From NCBI GenBank assembly GCA_015069565.1, contig SVIJ01000010.1, forward strand, positions 1 through 38,135: a DNA stretch of 38,135 bases, read 5' to 3'. The notes below the pieces were generated by a model. It worked only from the letters and a program-made list of their open reading frames with translations, did no database searches and was not told where the DNA came from. This document shows positions 7,664 to 16,223 of this stretch, piece by piece. The position numbers were made by a program, and so were the translations under genes. The DNA is from Clostridiales bacterium (GTDB taxonomy: Bacteria > Bacillota > Clostridia > Christensenellales > Borkfalkiaceae). The first letter of the stretch is position 1. Every line of letters begins with the position of its first letter.

Positions 7664-8758
7664 ATGGATAACAAGGAATTTTTTGCAGCACTCACCGAAC
7701 TGGTTAGAGAGAAGGGCATCAGCGAAGAAGCGTTTTTGGAAACCTTAAAGAACGCGCTTGCGTCCGCGTACAAGAAACAGTACGACGGCGGCGCGGAAGT
7801 GATCGTGGATATCAACCCCGATCTCGGTACGATTTCCTTCAAGGCGGTGAAGCACGTTGTGGAAGTGGTAGAAGACAAGGATAAGGAAATTTCCTTGGAA
7901 GACGCACAGGCGCTCGACGCAAGACATCAGGTCGGCGATACCATCGTGCGTACCTTCATTCCCGATGAATTCGGACGTATCGCGGCGCAGACGGCAAGAC
8001 AGGTTATCTTGCAAAAGCTTCACGAAGCGGAAAGAGATAGCACCTATTCGGCGTTCTCCGATAAGGAAGGCGAGCTGATGACGGGTGTTATTCGCAAGAT
8101 CGACGATAGAAACGTATACGTCGAGCTCGGCGATAAGAAGATTGAAGGGGTTATGCCCCCGCAGGATCGCGTTCCTTCCGAACGTTATGCGGTCGGCGAT
8201 ACCATCAAGGTGTTCGTAAAGCGTGTTAAGAATAGCGGCAGAAGCTCCCAAATCGTTGTTTCCAGAACGGCGCCTGGGCTTGTAAAGAAGCTGTTTGAAG
8301 AACAAGTCCCTGAAATTGCGCAAGGGATTGTAGAAGTGAAGGAAGTTGCGCGTGAAGCGGGGCATAGAACGAAGATTGCAATTTGCTCTTCCGATGCAAG
8401 GGTGGATGCGGTCGGCGCGTGTGTTGGTAATCGCGGCGCGAGAGTCAACGCGGTTGTGGAAGAGCTCGGTGGCGAAAAAATCGACATCATTTTGTGGGAT
8501 GAAAATCCCCTTGCGTTCATCTTCAAGGCGTTGTCCCCTGCGACGGTCAACTCGGTCACCATTCGCGGTGAAAAGAGCGCGATGGCGGTCGTTCCCGACG
8601 ATAAGCTTTCCTTGGCAATCGGCCGTGACGGTCAAAACGCAAGACTTGCGGCAAGATTGACGGGCTGGAAGATCGACGTCAAAGCAGCGTCTTCGCCCGA
8701 AGCCTTGGCACTTGCGGCAGAAGCAGAAGCGGAAGAAGACGGGGTAGACGAAGAATAA
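7664..8758 (+). CDS. nusA: Transcription termination/antitermination protein NusA
   Basis: RNA polymerase elongation factor for pausing, termination and antitermination. With ATG 7664 (AGGAG 9 bases upstream, start MDNKEFFAALTEL) it has 364 residues, the usual Firmicute length without the proteobacterial acidic repeats. An upstream TTG at 7604 extends the frame but has no support. Domains in order: RNAP-binding N-terminal domain (1–125), S1 domain (about 130–200, EGELMTGVIRKIDDRNVYVELG), KH1 and KH2 (about 200–345, with DARVDAVGACVGNRGARV and LSLAIGRDGQNARLAARLTGW), and an acidic tail. ylxR starts one base after its stop codon. Confidence 0.97.
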   Translation: MDNKEFFAALTELVREKGISEEAFLETLKNALASAYKKQYDGGAEVIVDINPDLGTISFKAVKHVVEVVEDKDKEISLEDAQALDARHQVGDTIVRTFIPDEFGRIAAQTARQVILQKLHEAERDSTYSAFSDKEGELMTGVIRKIDDRNVYVELGDKKIEGVMPPQDRVPSERYAVGDTIKVFVKRVKNSGRSSQIVVSRTAPGLVKKLFEEQVPEIAQGIVEVKEVAREAGHRTKIAICSSDARVDAVGACVGNRGARVNAVVEELGGEKIDIILWDENPLAFIFKALSPATVNSVTIRGEKSAMAVVPDDKLSLAIGRDGQNARLAARLTGWKIDVKAASSPEALALAAEAEAEEDGVDEE

Positions 8759-8759
8759 T

Positions 8760-9026
8760 ATGGCGAAAGGAAAAATCCCCCTTCGGATGTGTATCGCGTG
8801 TAGACAGATGCAGCCCAAAAAAGAGATGCTGCGCGTCGTGCGAAACGCAGACGGGGAAATTTATCCGGACTATACGGGGAAGGCTCCGGGGCGTGGCGCG
8901 TATATTTGCGCCGCCGAAGACTGTCGAAAAAAACTGGATAGCAAGAAGCTGCTGAACAAAGCCTTTTCGGCTGCCGTACCCCAAACCGTCTACGAACAGA
9001 TCGGAGGGGAAGGGCATGAACAGTAA
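8760..9026 (+). CDS. ylxR: YlxR/RnpM family small RNA-binding protein (DUF448)
   Basis: 88 residues with the family signature RMCIACRQMQPKKEMLRVV at residues 8–26 and GKAPGRGAYIC about 40–50. The family is a small positively charged RNA-binding fold, and the Bacillus member has been reported to modulate RNase P. It lies in the canonical place between nusA and the L7Ae-like gene, starting one base after the nusA stop and overlapping the next gene by 11 bases. Translation is probably coupled, since the start codon has no independent strong Shine-Dalgarno sequence. Confidence 0.93.
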   Translation: MAKGKIPLRMCIACRQMQPKKEMLRVVRNADGEIYPDYTGKAPGRGAYICAAEDCRKKLDSKKLLNKAFSAAVPQTVYEQIGGEGHEQ

Positions 9027-9342
9027 AATTGCATCCTACTTCGGGTTTTGCGTTCGTAGCGGAAAGATCGCCTACGGCGTAGACGACATCGAAAAACAAA
9101 AAAAATCCGTATTTTTGATCGTGATTGACGAGCAGCTTGGCGCAAGCTCCACAAAGGCGGTGCTCAAAGCAAAGGAAAAATTTTCCTGTCCGTTGCTCGT
9201 TGCAAAGGAAGGCGCGCTGGCTGAAGCGCTCCACAAGCCTGCCGTGAAAGCGGCTGCGATCAAAGACGTTCATTTGGCGCAGGCGATCCTGTCCGTTATG
9301 GAAGATGAACCGAGCCTGAAAATCTATGGAGGAAACGACTGA
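9016..9342 (+). CDS. L7Ae/L30e-type ribosomal-like protein YlxQ
   Basis: 108 residues with the L7Ae/L30e RNA-binding fold: the N terminus KIASYFGFCVRSGKIAYGVDD, then VFLIVIDEQLGASSTKAVLKAKE and CPLLVAKEGALAEAL. Proteins of this family bind kink-turn RNA, and the YlxQ member sits between ylxR and infB in Firmicutes as it does here. It overlaps ylxR by 11 bases, with GGAGGGGAAGGGC just upstream of its ATG. infB follows after 5 bases. The exact RNA target is unknown. Confidence 0.9.
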   Translation: MNSKIASYFGFCVRSGKIAYGVDDIEKQKKSVFLIVIDEQLGASSTKAVLKAKEKFSCPLLVAKEGALAEALHKPAVKAAAIKDVHLAQAILSVMEDEPSLKIYGGND

Positions 9343-9347
9343 AATCT

Positions 9348-12023
9348 ATGGCAAAGAATGATTACAAAAACTTGGAAAAAGTAAGAGAGCTCTTGGGCGA
9401 ACAGCAACTGGGCGGGTTGCGTAAGCGCCTTTCTTCCACAGAGAAGAGCTTGAACGATATTTTGAAAAAGCTGAACGCGCTTGAAGCGCAAAAAGCGGAA
9501 CGCGAAGCGGCGGCAGCAGCGGCTGCTGCGGCGGAGCTGGCGGCTCAGGAAGAAGCGGCTCGTCAAGCGGCTTTGGCGGCGCAGGCTGCGGCGGCGGAAA
9601 AAGAAGCTCCCGTGCAGGAAGTAGCGCCCGAGGAAAAGCCTGCCAAGAAAACGAAGAAAAAGGCGGAAGAAGCGGCGGTAGTGGAAGAAGTAAAAGCGCC
9701 CGAAGAAGCGCCTACTTCCGTAGAAGAACCCGAAGCGAAGGTGGAAGCAAAGCCCGAGCTGAAGGCAGAAACAAAACCTGAACCGAAGGCAGAAACGACC
9801 TATGCGCCTGCTGAACCTGCGAAACCCGCAGGGCCTAGAGCTCCCCGTTATTTCCGTAACGGTCAGGTGCAGGGCGAATACGTTGCAAAGCCTGGTGCGG
9901 AGAGCTCAACTTCTACCTATCGTCCTGCGCGTCCTGCAGGCGAAAGACCTGCTCGTCCCCAAGGGGAAAAACCTTACGGTGCGCGCGGCGAAAAGCCCGC
10001 TACGCAGGGGGCAGGTACGCGTCCAAGCCGCCCGCAAGGGGGTGGAGTGGTTGCTCCTGCACCTGCAACGATCCATAAGGACAACAAGCAATCTACGCAA
10101 AAGAAGAAGACGTATACCGAAAAGACGTATAGCGAAAAGAAGCCTATGTCCAAGCGTACCTTGCAAAAGCAACAGGGTATGACGGTGGCGGATTTCGACG
10201 AAGATAAGAGCGGATATAGAAAGATGCGTACGCCCAAAAAGCAAAAGACGCAGGAAATCCAAACGGTCAAGATTGATCACGCGGTGGTGACGACGGAAGA
10301 CATTCCTTTGAAGGTGCTTTCTGAAAAGCTCGGCGTGACGGCGGTGGAAATTTCCAAGCGCTTGTTCAAGATGGGCATCATGAAAGGCATCAATGATTCT
10401 ATCGACTACGAAAACGCGGCTTTGATGGCGGCGGATATGGAAATTGACTTGGAATACAAGCCTGAAAAGACGGCGGAAGACGTCTTGCAGGAAAACGTGA
10501 CGGAAGAAGATGCTTCCAAGCTTGTCACCCGTGCCCCCGTCGTTACGGTTATGGGTCACGTTGACCACGGTAAAACTTCCCTTTTGGACGCGATTCGTTC
10601 CACGTCGGTCACCGCAGGCGAAGCAGGCGGCATTACGCAGAGCATCGGTGCTTACACCGTTACGGCAAAGGGCAAGCAAATTACCTTTATTGATACGCCT
10701 GGTCACGCGGCGTTCACGGCGATGCGTGCGCGCGGCGCGCAGGTGACGGACATCGTTATCTTGGTCGTTGCGGCGGACGACGGCATCATGCCCCAGACGG
10801 TGGAAGCAATCAACCACGCGAAGGCGGCAAACGTTCCCATCATCGTTGCGATGAACAAGATGGATAAACCCGAAAAGAACCCCGATAGAGTACGCCAGGG
10901 CTTGATTGAAAACGATCTCGTGCCCGAAGAATGGGGCGGCGATACGATGATCGTTCCCGTGTCCGCAAAGACGGGTATGGGCATCGACGACTTGCTTGAC
11001 GCAGTCAACTTGGTTGCGGAAATGCAAGAGCTCAAAGCGAATCCCGACCGTCAGGCAAAGGGTAGCATCATCGAAGCGAAGCTCGACAAGGGCAAGGGCC
11101 CTGTTGCAAGCATCATCGTGCAAACGGGTACGCTCAAAACGGGGGACCATATCCTGTCTGGTACGACCATGGGTCGTGTGCGCGCGATGTTCGACGACAA
11201 GGGCAGAGCGGTTAAAGCGGCAGGTCCTTCGATGGCGGTTTCCGTACTCGGCTTTGAAGAAGTTCCTTCCGCTGGCGATAGCATTATTGCCGTTGACCAA
11301 GCACTCTTGAAGCAGGTTTTGGAAGAAAGAAAGACGAAGGAACGCGAAAATATGATTCGTCAATCCAGCCGTGTGACGCTCGACGACGTGTTTGCACAGG
11401 TGGAAGAAGGCAAGATGAAGAACCTGAACTTGATTGTCAAGGGCGACGTGCAGGGTAGTGTGGAAGCGGTTCGTCAGTCGCTCGAAAAGATTTCCAACGA
11501 AGAAGTGCGCGTCAAGGTTATCCATGCGGCGGCAGGGGCAATCAATGAAAGCGACGTAATGCTTGCCGATAGCGCGAACGCGATCATCATCGGCTTCAAC
11601 GTTCGTCCTGATACGAAGGCAAAGAAGCTTGCGGAAACGAGCAAGGTTGACGTTCGTTCGTACAGAATCATCTACGAGCTTTTGGACGATATCGAAGCGG
11701 CGCTCAAAGGTATGCTTGCACCCAAGCTTCGTGAAATTCTCACGGGTAAGTGCGAAGTGCGTCAAACGTTCAACATTACGGGCGTGGGCACGATTGCAGG
11801 TTGCTACGTCTTGGATGGCAAGATCGTTCGCGGCGGTAAGCTCCGTATCTATCGCGAAGATATTATGATTTGTGAAGGCGGCGTGAAGCAGCTCAAACGC
11901 TTCAAGGACGACGTGAAAGAAGTTTCCTATGGCTTTGAATGCGGTTGTGCAATCGACGGCTTTAACGAAATCCGCATCGGTGACATCATCGAATGCTATA
12001 TCACGGAGGAGATCAAGGCGTAA
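9348..12023 (+). CDS. infB: Translation initiation factor IF-2
   Basis: GTPase that brings initiator tRNA to the 30S subunit and promotes subunit joining. It has 891 residues. Residues 1–300 are a charged, Ala/Glu/Pro/Arg-rich low-complexity linker. An IF2_N region follows ([25 protein letters not shown] shape). The G domain has [14 protein letters not shown] (G1), [10 protein letters not shown] (G2), [15 protein letters not shown] (G3), [13 protein letters not shown] (G4) and VSAKTGMGI (G5). Domains II to IV end with [20 protein letters not shown] and IGDIIECY. The Shine-Dalgarno GGAGGA is about 13 bases before ATG, rather far. The linker contains an exact copy of the dispersed motif at 10006–10021. 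Its stop overlaps the rbfA start by one base. Confidence 0.97.
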   Translation: MAKNDYKNLEKVRELLGEQQLGGLRKRLSSTEKSLNDILKKLNALEAQKAEREAAAAAAAAAELAAQEEAARQAALAAQAAAAEKEAPVQEVAPEEKPAKKTKKKAEEAAVVEEVKAPEEAPTSVEEPEAKVEAKPELKAETKPEPKAETTYAPAEPAKPAGPRAPRYFRNGQVQGEYVAKPGAESSTSTYRPARPAGERPARPQGEKPYGARGEKPATQGAGTRPSRPQGGGVVAPAPATIHKDNKQSTQKKKTYTEKTYSEKKPMSKRTLQKQQGMTVADFDEDKSGYRKMRTPKKQKTQEIQTVKIDHAVVTTEDIPLKVLSEKLGVTAVEISKRLFKMGIMKGINDSIDYENAALMAADMEIDLEYKPEKTAEDVLQENVTEEDASKLVTRAPVVTVMGHVDHGKTSLLDAIRSTSVTAGEAGGITQSIGAYTVTAKGKQITFIDTPGHAAFTAMRARGAQVTDIVILVVAADDGIMPQTVEAINHAKAANVPIIVAMNKMDKPEKNPDRVRQGLIENDLVPEEWGGDTMIVPVSAKTGMGIDDLLDAVNLVAEMQELKANPDRQAKGSIIEAKLDKGKGPVASIIVQTGTLKTGDHILSGTTMGRVRAMFDDKGRAVKAAGPSMAVSVLGFEEVPSAGDSIIAVDQALLKQVLEERKTKERENMIRQSSRVTLDDVFAQVEEGKMKNLNLIVKGDVQGSVEAVRQSLEKISNEEVRVKVIHAAAGAINESDVMLADSANAIIIGFNVRPDTKAKKLAETSKVDVRSYRIIYELLDDIEAALKGMLAPKLREILTGKCEVRQTFNITGVGTIAGCYVLDGKIVRGGKLRIYREDIMICEGGVKQLKRFKDDVKEVSYGFECGCAIDGFNEIRIGDIIECYITEEIKA
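10006..10021 (+). repeat. Dispersed motif copy inside infB
   Basis: AGGGGGCAGGTACGCG is identical over 16 bases to the copies at 26344–26359 and 29903–29918. It encodes QGAGTR within the disordered linker of IF-2, where sequence is least constrained. Confidence 0.75.
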
Positions 12024-12394
12024 TGAAGACGGCAAGAACTTCTCGCTTGAACGGCGAATACCAAAAGGAAATCAGCGAGATCATTCGCCATTTGAAGGAT
12101 AGAGCCCCTGATTTGAAGGGGCTGGTATCCGTCACCGAAGCGGACGTTGCTCCCGATTTGAAGACGGCGAAGGTCTACGTAAGCATTTACGCAAAGGACG
12201 AAGCGGAAAAGCTTCGCTCCTTTGAAGTGTTGCAAGAAAATGCAAGCTATATTCGGCATCAGCTTTCGCAGGTAATGCGGATGCGCACCGTACCTGCTAT
12301 CACCTTTCTTTGGGACGGCAGTATGACCTACGGCGCAAAGATGGACGAACTGTTTAAGAAAATCAACGAAGGAAAAAAATCCGACGAAAATTAA
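12023..12394 (+). CDS. rbfA: 30S ribosome-binding factor A
   Basis: Cold-shock ribosome maturation factor that binds the 30S subunit near 16S helix 1. Starting at ATG 12023 (overlapping the infB stop in TAATG, with GGAGGA upstream) it has 123 residues, the usual size. The KH-like fold shows QKEISEIIRHLKDRAPDLKG, VSVTEADVAPDLKTAKVYVS and LSQVMRMRTVPAITFLWD. The longer frame opening at 11993 is only an upstream extension into infB. The minus strand of 12289–12297 has the dispersed core motif, in the codons for the conserved RTVPA stretch. Confidence 0.95.
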   Translation: MKTARTSRLNGEYQKEISEIIRHLKDRAPDLKGLVSVTEADVAPDLKTAKVYVSIYAKDEAEKLRSFEVLQENASYIRHQLSQVMRMRTVPAITFLWDGSMTYGAKMDELFKKINEGKKSDEN

Positions 12395-12414
12395 CGTCGG
12401 GTGGGTAAGAATAA

Positions 12415-13380
12415 GTGAACGTATCACTTTGTGAAATTGCAACAAAATTAAAACAAGCCAAAAGCGTCGCGATCTTTTCGCATACGCGCCCCGATGGGGA
12501 TGCGTACGGAAGTTCGATGGCGCTTTCGCGCGCTTTAAGCGCTTTGGGGATTAAAAACTGCGTGTGCAACGATTCGGACGTGCCGTCCAACCTTGCTTTT
12601 ATGGAAGGACTGGAAGGGGTGAAAAAGACCCCTGCTTTTGACGCAGATGTTTACGTTGCCGTCGATAGCGCGGAATGTGCGCGCTTGGGCGAACTTTCCT
12701 ATCTATTTAGCGCAGGCGGAAAGAAAAAACCGACCTTCAATATCGACCATCACGTTTCCAACACGCGCTATGCTGGGTATAATCACGTGCGGGTTTGCGC
12801 GGCGAACTGCTTGAATATTTATGCGCTCATCACGTACATGGGTGCGCCCATTGATAAGCTTACGGCGGAATATTTGCTGATGGGGATCTTGACCGATTCG
12901 GGGAATTTTTCCCACGACGACGTCACGGAAGAAGCTCTTTCGGTGGCGGCAAGGCTCGTGGATGCAGGTGCGGATATTTGTAGGCTTCAATACGAGCTGT
13001 TCAAAAGACAGCCGAAGGAGCGCGCGGCGCTGTTTGCCGACGTGATGGGGAAGATTCGCTACTACTACGAAAACCGCTTGGCGCTTATCGTAATCACGCA
13101 GGAGCAGATGAAAAAGCACGGCGCAAATTACGGTATGACGGAAGGCTTTGTCGATTTCCCCTTGAACGTCGACGGAGTGGAAGTAGCTTTATCTATGATG
13201 GAAATGCGCAAAGGGCAGTATAAGATTTCCTTGCGCTCGAAAAAATATGCGGACGTCAATAAGATTGCAGACGCTTACGGCGGTGGCGGTCACGTGCGAG
13301 CGGCTGGATGTATGCTCTGTGGGGATCTGGAAGACGTAATTGATCGGTTGACGTATACCGTATGGCAGTACTTGGAATAA
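12415..13380 (+). CDS. nrnA: DHH-family bifunctional oligoribonuclease / pAp phosphatase NrnA
   Basis: Degrades short RNA oligonucleotides and 3'-phosphoadenosine 5'-phosphate. It has 321 residues, the family length. The DHH domain shows HTRPDGDAYGSSMAL (metal-binding H-x3-D-x-D near residue 22), VDSAECARLG, NIDHHVSNTRYA (the DHH motif, about residue 104) and GILTDSGNFSHDDV. The DHHA1 domain ends with ADAYGGGGHVRAAGC. The start is GTG with only a weak GGTGGG upstream. It follows rbfA by 20 bases, a common Firmicute arrangement. truB, often next, is absent and comEC follows instead. Confidence 0.92.
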   Translation: MNVSLCEIATKLKQAKSVAIFSHTRPDGDAYGSSMALSRALSALGIKNCVCNDSDVPSNLAFMEGLEGVKKTPAFDADVYVAVDSAECARLGELSYLFSAGGKKKPTFNIDHHVSNTRYAGYNHVRVCAANCLNIYALITYMGAPIDKLTAEYLLMGILTDSGNFSHDDVTEEALSVAARLVDAGADICRLQYELFKRQPKERAALFADVMGKIRYYYENRLALIVITQEQMKKHGANYGMTEGFVDFPLNVDGVEVALSMMEMRKGQYKISLRSKKYADVNKIADAYGGGGHVRAAGCMLCGDLEDVIDRLTYTVWQYLE

Positions 13381-13393
13381 TGGACTACTAACG

Positions 13394-15052
13394 ATGGATA
13401 AAAGAAAGGAAAACAGCATCGAACAATCAATGGGGCGAATTGTGAATTTTCGCCCCGTTTTTTGCATAGCTTGTTTCCTTATCTTAGGAATACTGGTCGG
13501 GTATCTTCGCATTGTGGACGAGCAACCCATTTGGACTGCCGTTCTCATCGTGCTTGTCTTGCCGCTTGTTGCAGGGGTGCTTTTTCGTGGAAAAACTCGG
13601 TTCATCGCGTACCTGGTACTGTTTTATCTCTTCTTTTTTATTGGCTTTTCGTCTTTTTCGCTTGCGACAGCAAACCATCGTGATGCGCCCACCTTTAACG
13701 GCGAATACGTTGTTTGTGGTACGGTTGTGGAAAAGAACGTGCAAAGCTACGGTGGGGAAGTGGTTTTGACGAATCTTTCCATCGGCGGTGAAGAAGTTGC
13801 AGGGAAGCTTACCTTTCGGCTCTACGACGGCGATTTTGCCGCAGTGGATTTTTGTGACCGCATAACGGCGTTGATGCAGGTAAGTACCGCAAATGCCGTA
13901 GAAGGCGCTTACGGCTTTCGCGCGGAAGCGATTGCAAACCGTGAGCTATATCGCGGGAGCGAGCCGACTTGGTACAGGGTAGACGGCGTGGAGTTCCGCT
14001 TAGGAGCGTTTGTTCGCGGTAGACTACAAAACGCGTTGTATACAGGTATGAGCGAAGAAAACGCTGCCGTTGCCGTTGCAATTTTGCTGGGGAATACTTC
14101 GGGCATCGAAGAAGGTCTGTTAGAGAACGTTCGCTACGGCGGCGTAGCGCACATCTTTGCCGTTTCGGGTTTGCATATCGGCGCGGCGTTTGCGTTTTGC
14201 TTGCTACTTTTTCGTGATAAACGCGTACCTGCCCCCATCCGATTTCTTTTTATAGTGGCAATTTTGCTCTTGTATGGTGGAGTTTGCGGATATTCTGCGT
14301 CTGTCGTTCGTGCGACGATCACTTGCTTGGTATTGTACGGCTGTTCTTTGCTGGGGATGAAGTACGACGGCTTAGAAAGCTTGTCGCTGGCGGCGTGTGT
14401 GGTGTTGCTTATCTATCCGACCTTGCTCTTTGGTGTGGGCGCGCAGCTTTCGTTTGGCGCGTGCCTTGGAATTGTTTTGCTTTCGCGGCCGCTCAATAGG
14501 GTGATGGGCGGCGCTATATACGGCGTTTTCAAATGGGCAAAGCACACTCTTTTAGGCGTTCCAAAGCCGCCGAAGCCGAATATGTTCAAGGGGAATACCT
14601 TGCCAAAGCCCCTGCCTTGGCAGGCGGTGGATAAGGTGATCAGCTTTTTGTCCGTATCCATGGCGGCACAGCTTGCAACTGCGCCGATTTTGTACCTTTC
14701 TTTCGGCTATTTTTCCGTGATTTCATTGCTTTTGAACTGTCTATTTGTGCCGATGATTACGCTTGGATTTTCACCGTTGCTTGTGTTTGCACTGGTTGGC
14801 GCGTTCTTGCCGTCGAGCCTATTGCCGATCGTGTTTTACCTGCCAAACTTGCTTCTCGGCGCGTCTACGTTGCTCTTCCATATTTTTGATTTTTCGTCAG
14901 GGGTAATTCGAGAATTGCATTTGCTTCCCCAAAGCGTGATTTGCTACTATTCGGCGCTGATTTTTTGTACGGACAAAATCAATTTTTGCAAATGGCAAAA
15001 AAGAACAGTGGCGGCAACGTTTGCCGTTTGCTGTATTATTACGCTCTTATAA
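13394..15052 (+). CDS. comEC: ComEC/Rec2-type competence membrane channel lacking the metallo-beta-lactamase domain
   Basis: Inner-membrane channel for single-stranded DNA during natural transformation. It has 552 residues with many hydrophobic segments. Two to three N-terminal membrane helices precede an OB-like extracytoplasmic domain (about residues 85–185). The Competence domain follows, with the hallmark HIFAVSGLHIGAAFAF about residues 254–269 and later helices to the C terminus. Classical ComEC is about 750–800 residues and ends in a metallo-beta-lactamase-like nuclease domain, which is missing here. No strong ribosome binding site precedes ATG 13394, and ATG 13430 is an alternative start. 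The gene contains a 20-base copy of the dispersed motif. No other competence gene is in the window. Confidence 0.85.
   Translation: MDKRKENSIEQSMGRIVNFRPVFCIACFLILGILVGYLRIVDEQPIWTAVLIVLVLPLVAGVLFRGKTRFIAYLVLFYLFFFIGFSSFSLATANHRDAPTFNGEYVVCGTVVEKNVQSYGGEVVLTNLSIGGEEVAGKLTFRLYDGDFAAVDFCDRITALMQVSTANAVEGAYGFRAEAIANRELYRGSEPTWYRVDGVEFRLGAFVRGRLQNALYTGMSEENAAVAVAILLGNTSGIEEGLLENVRYGGVAHIFAVSGLHIGAAFAFCLLLFRDKRVPAPIRFLFIVAILLLYGGVCGYSASVVRATITCLVLYGCSLLGMKYDGLESLSLAACVVLLIYPTLLFGVGAQLSFGACLGIVLLSRPLNRVMGGAIYGVFKWAKHTLLGVPKPPKPNMFKGNTLPKPLPWQAVDKVISFLSVSMAAQLATAPILYLSFGYFSVISLLLNCLFVPMITLGFSPLLVFALVGAFLPSSLLPIVFYLPNLLLGASTLLFHIFDFSSGVIRELHLLPQSVICYYSALIFCTDKINFCKWQKRTVAATFAVCCIITLL
14217..14236 (-). 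repeat. Dispersed motif copy inside comEC, longest exact match
   Basis: Read on the minus strand this is GGGGGCAGGTACGCGTTTAT, identical over 20 bases to 26345–26364 in the tpiA–gpmI gap. On the coding strand it encodes the loop residues KRVPAP between two membrane helices. Confidence 0.8.
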
Positions 15053-15070
15053 GAAGGTTTGTCAAAACTC

Positions 15071-15118
15071 TTGCTTTTTTGCCGTCTATGTGCTATACTT
15101 AATATGGAAACATATTAA
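15071..15118 (+). promoter_or_regulatory. Sigma-A promoter and start-site palindrome upstream of holA
   Basis: TTGCTT (15071–15076), a 17-base spacer, TATACT (15094–15099). Immediately downstream TTAATATG pairs perfectly with CATATTAA around loop GAAA (15099–15118), covering the expected transcription start. It could be an operator or a 5' stabilising stem. Confidence 0.7.
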
Positions 15119-15147
15119 AGCACTAAAAAAGGGGGCGCGTTGTTTGT

Positions 15148-16146
15148 ATGAAATACGTTGATTTTCGCAAATTTACCGACGAACACGGCGCGCAACCCAT
15201 CTATCTTTTGGAAGGGGAAGAGCTCTATTTTCGCGAAAAAGGGGAAGCGTTGCTTCGCTCTCGGTACGTACAAGAGCCGATTTTGGATAGCGCCGTGCTG
15301 GACGGCGGTTTGCTGAAAGGGGATAAGATTACACAGCTACTTGCCGCGGTGAATACCTTTCCGTTTGTCAGCGAAAAACGGTTTGTGAAGGTGACCGAAT
15401 TCTATCCGACACAAAATGATTTTGAGAAATACCTGCAACCGTATTTTGAAAATCCCACTTCGTCAACCATCCTGTTTATAGCCAACTCGGAAAAGGGAAA
15501 AACAGGCACCATGTCCTTATCCAAGGCGAAAAACGTCACGTACGTGGATTGCGGAAAATCGGACGAAGAAACGATTAAACGCTGGATCTATCTCACAATG
15601 AAAAAGTCGGGCGTGGTTGCCGACGGTATGACCTGTGATCTGATTGCCGCCTATTGCAATTACGATATGTCCCGTATCTCGATGGAAACGGAAAAGCTGC
15701 TTTTGTGCGCGCAAAGCGCAGGCGTGACGCGGCTCACCGACGAGATGGTGCAGGAAAACGTTCATCCTGAAACAGAGTATAAGGTCTATGAGCTTACGAA
15801 CGCGATTTCCCGTGGGAACAATGCGGAGTTTATTCGTATCCTGCAAGAGCTGACGGTGAAGACGACGGATATTTTGCCAGTGCTTAGTATGATAGCAGGC
15901 TATTTCAAAACTCTGTATGAAGTTCGGGTGATGAACGGCGCGTCGGCGGCGATTGCCGCAGAGCTTGGAATGAAGGAGTTTGTCGTCCGCAAGAACAAGG
16001 AGCAGTCGACGAAGTTCTCCCCCGAAGCTTTGCTTCGCTACTATACGGGCGTATACGATGCAATCGCGGCGGTCAAGTGTGGGGAGCTCACACCGACGGC
16101 GGCGGTGAAATGGGTGACGGCACAGGTGTTTTTCAAGCAAGCTTGA
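15148..16146 (+). CDS. holA: DNA polymerase III delta subunit (clamp loader)
   Basis: Clamp-loader subunit that opens the beta sliding clamp. It has 332 residues, the family length. Visible hallmarks are PIYLLEGEELYFREKGEALLR at the N terminus, NTFPFVSEKRFVKVTEF (the clamp-contact region), the degenerate AAA+ module without a Walker A lysine, and the C-terminal helical domain from about residue 215 (ELTNAISRGNNAEFIRILQEL, KLLLCAQSAG before it). The Shine-Dalgarno AAAAAGGGGG is about 14 bases before ATG, rather distant. It has its own promoter after comEC. The comEC–holA order is common in Firmicutes and probably has no functional meaning beyond DNA metabolism. Confidence 0.92.
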   Translation: MKYVDFRKFTDEHGAQPIYLLEGEELYFREKGEALLRSRYVQEPILDSAVLDGGLLKGDKITQLLAAVNTFPFVSEKRFVKVTEFYPTQNDFEKYLQPYFENPTSSTILFIANSEKGKTGTMSLSKAKNVTYVDCGKSDEETIKRWIYLTMKKSGVVADGMTCDLIAAYCNYDMSRISMETEKLLLCAQSAGVTRLTDEMVQENVHPETEYKVYELTNAISRGNNAEFIRILQELTVKTTDILPVLSMIAGYFKTLYEVRVMNGASAAIAAELGMKEFVVRKNKEQSTKFSPEALLRYYTGVYDAIAAVKCGELTPTAAVKWVTAQVFFKQA

Positions 16147-16195
16147 AGCATCGAAAACCGATAAACGGAATACTATATTATCAATGAAATGCACT

Positions 16196-16212
16196 TTGGC
16201 GGTTTGCGCCAA
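16196..16212 (+). other. Small hairpin just before the cdaA ribosome binding site
   Basis: TTGGCG pairs with CGCCAA around a 5-base loop, ending two bases before GCGGAGGA of cdaA. It could hinder ribosome access or mark a 5' end. There is no U-run. Confidence 0.4.
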
Positions 16213-16223
16213 GCGGAGGAAAT

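Noticed and set aside
9480..9760. Tandem repeat in the Ala/Glu-rich part of infB
   Set aside because: The low complexity is normal for the IF-2 linker. No regular repeat unit could be defined.
9906..12035. 709-codon open frame on the minus strand opposite infB
   Set aside because: It is the antisense shadow of a GC-skewed conserved gene. It shows no motifs, has no ribosome binding site, and IF-2 on the plus strand is certain.
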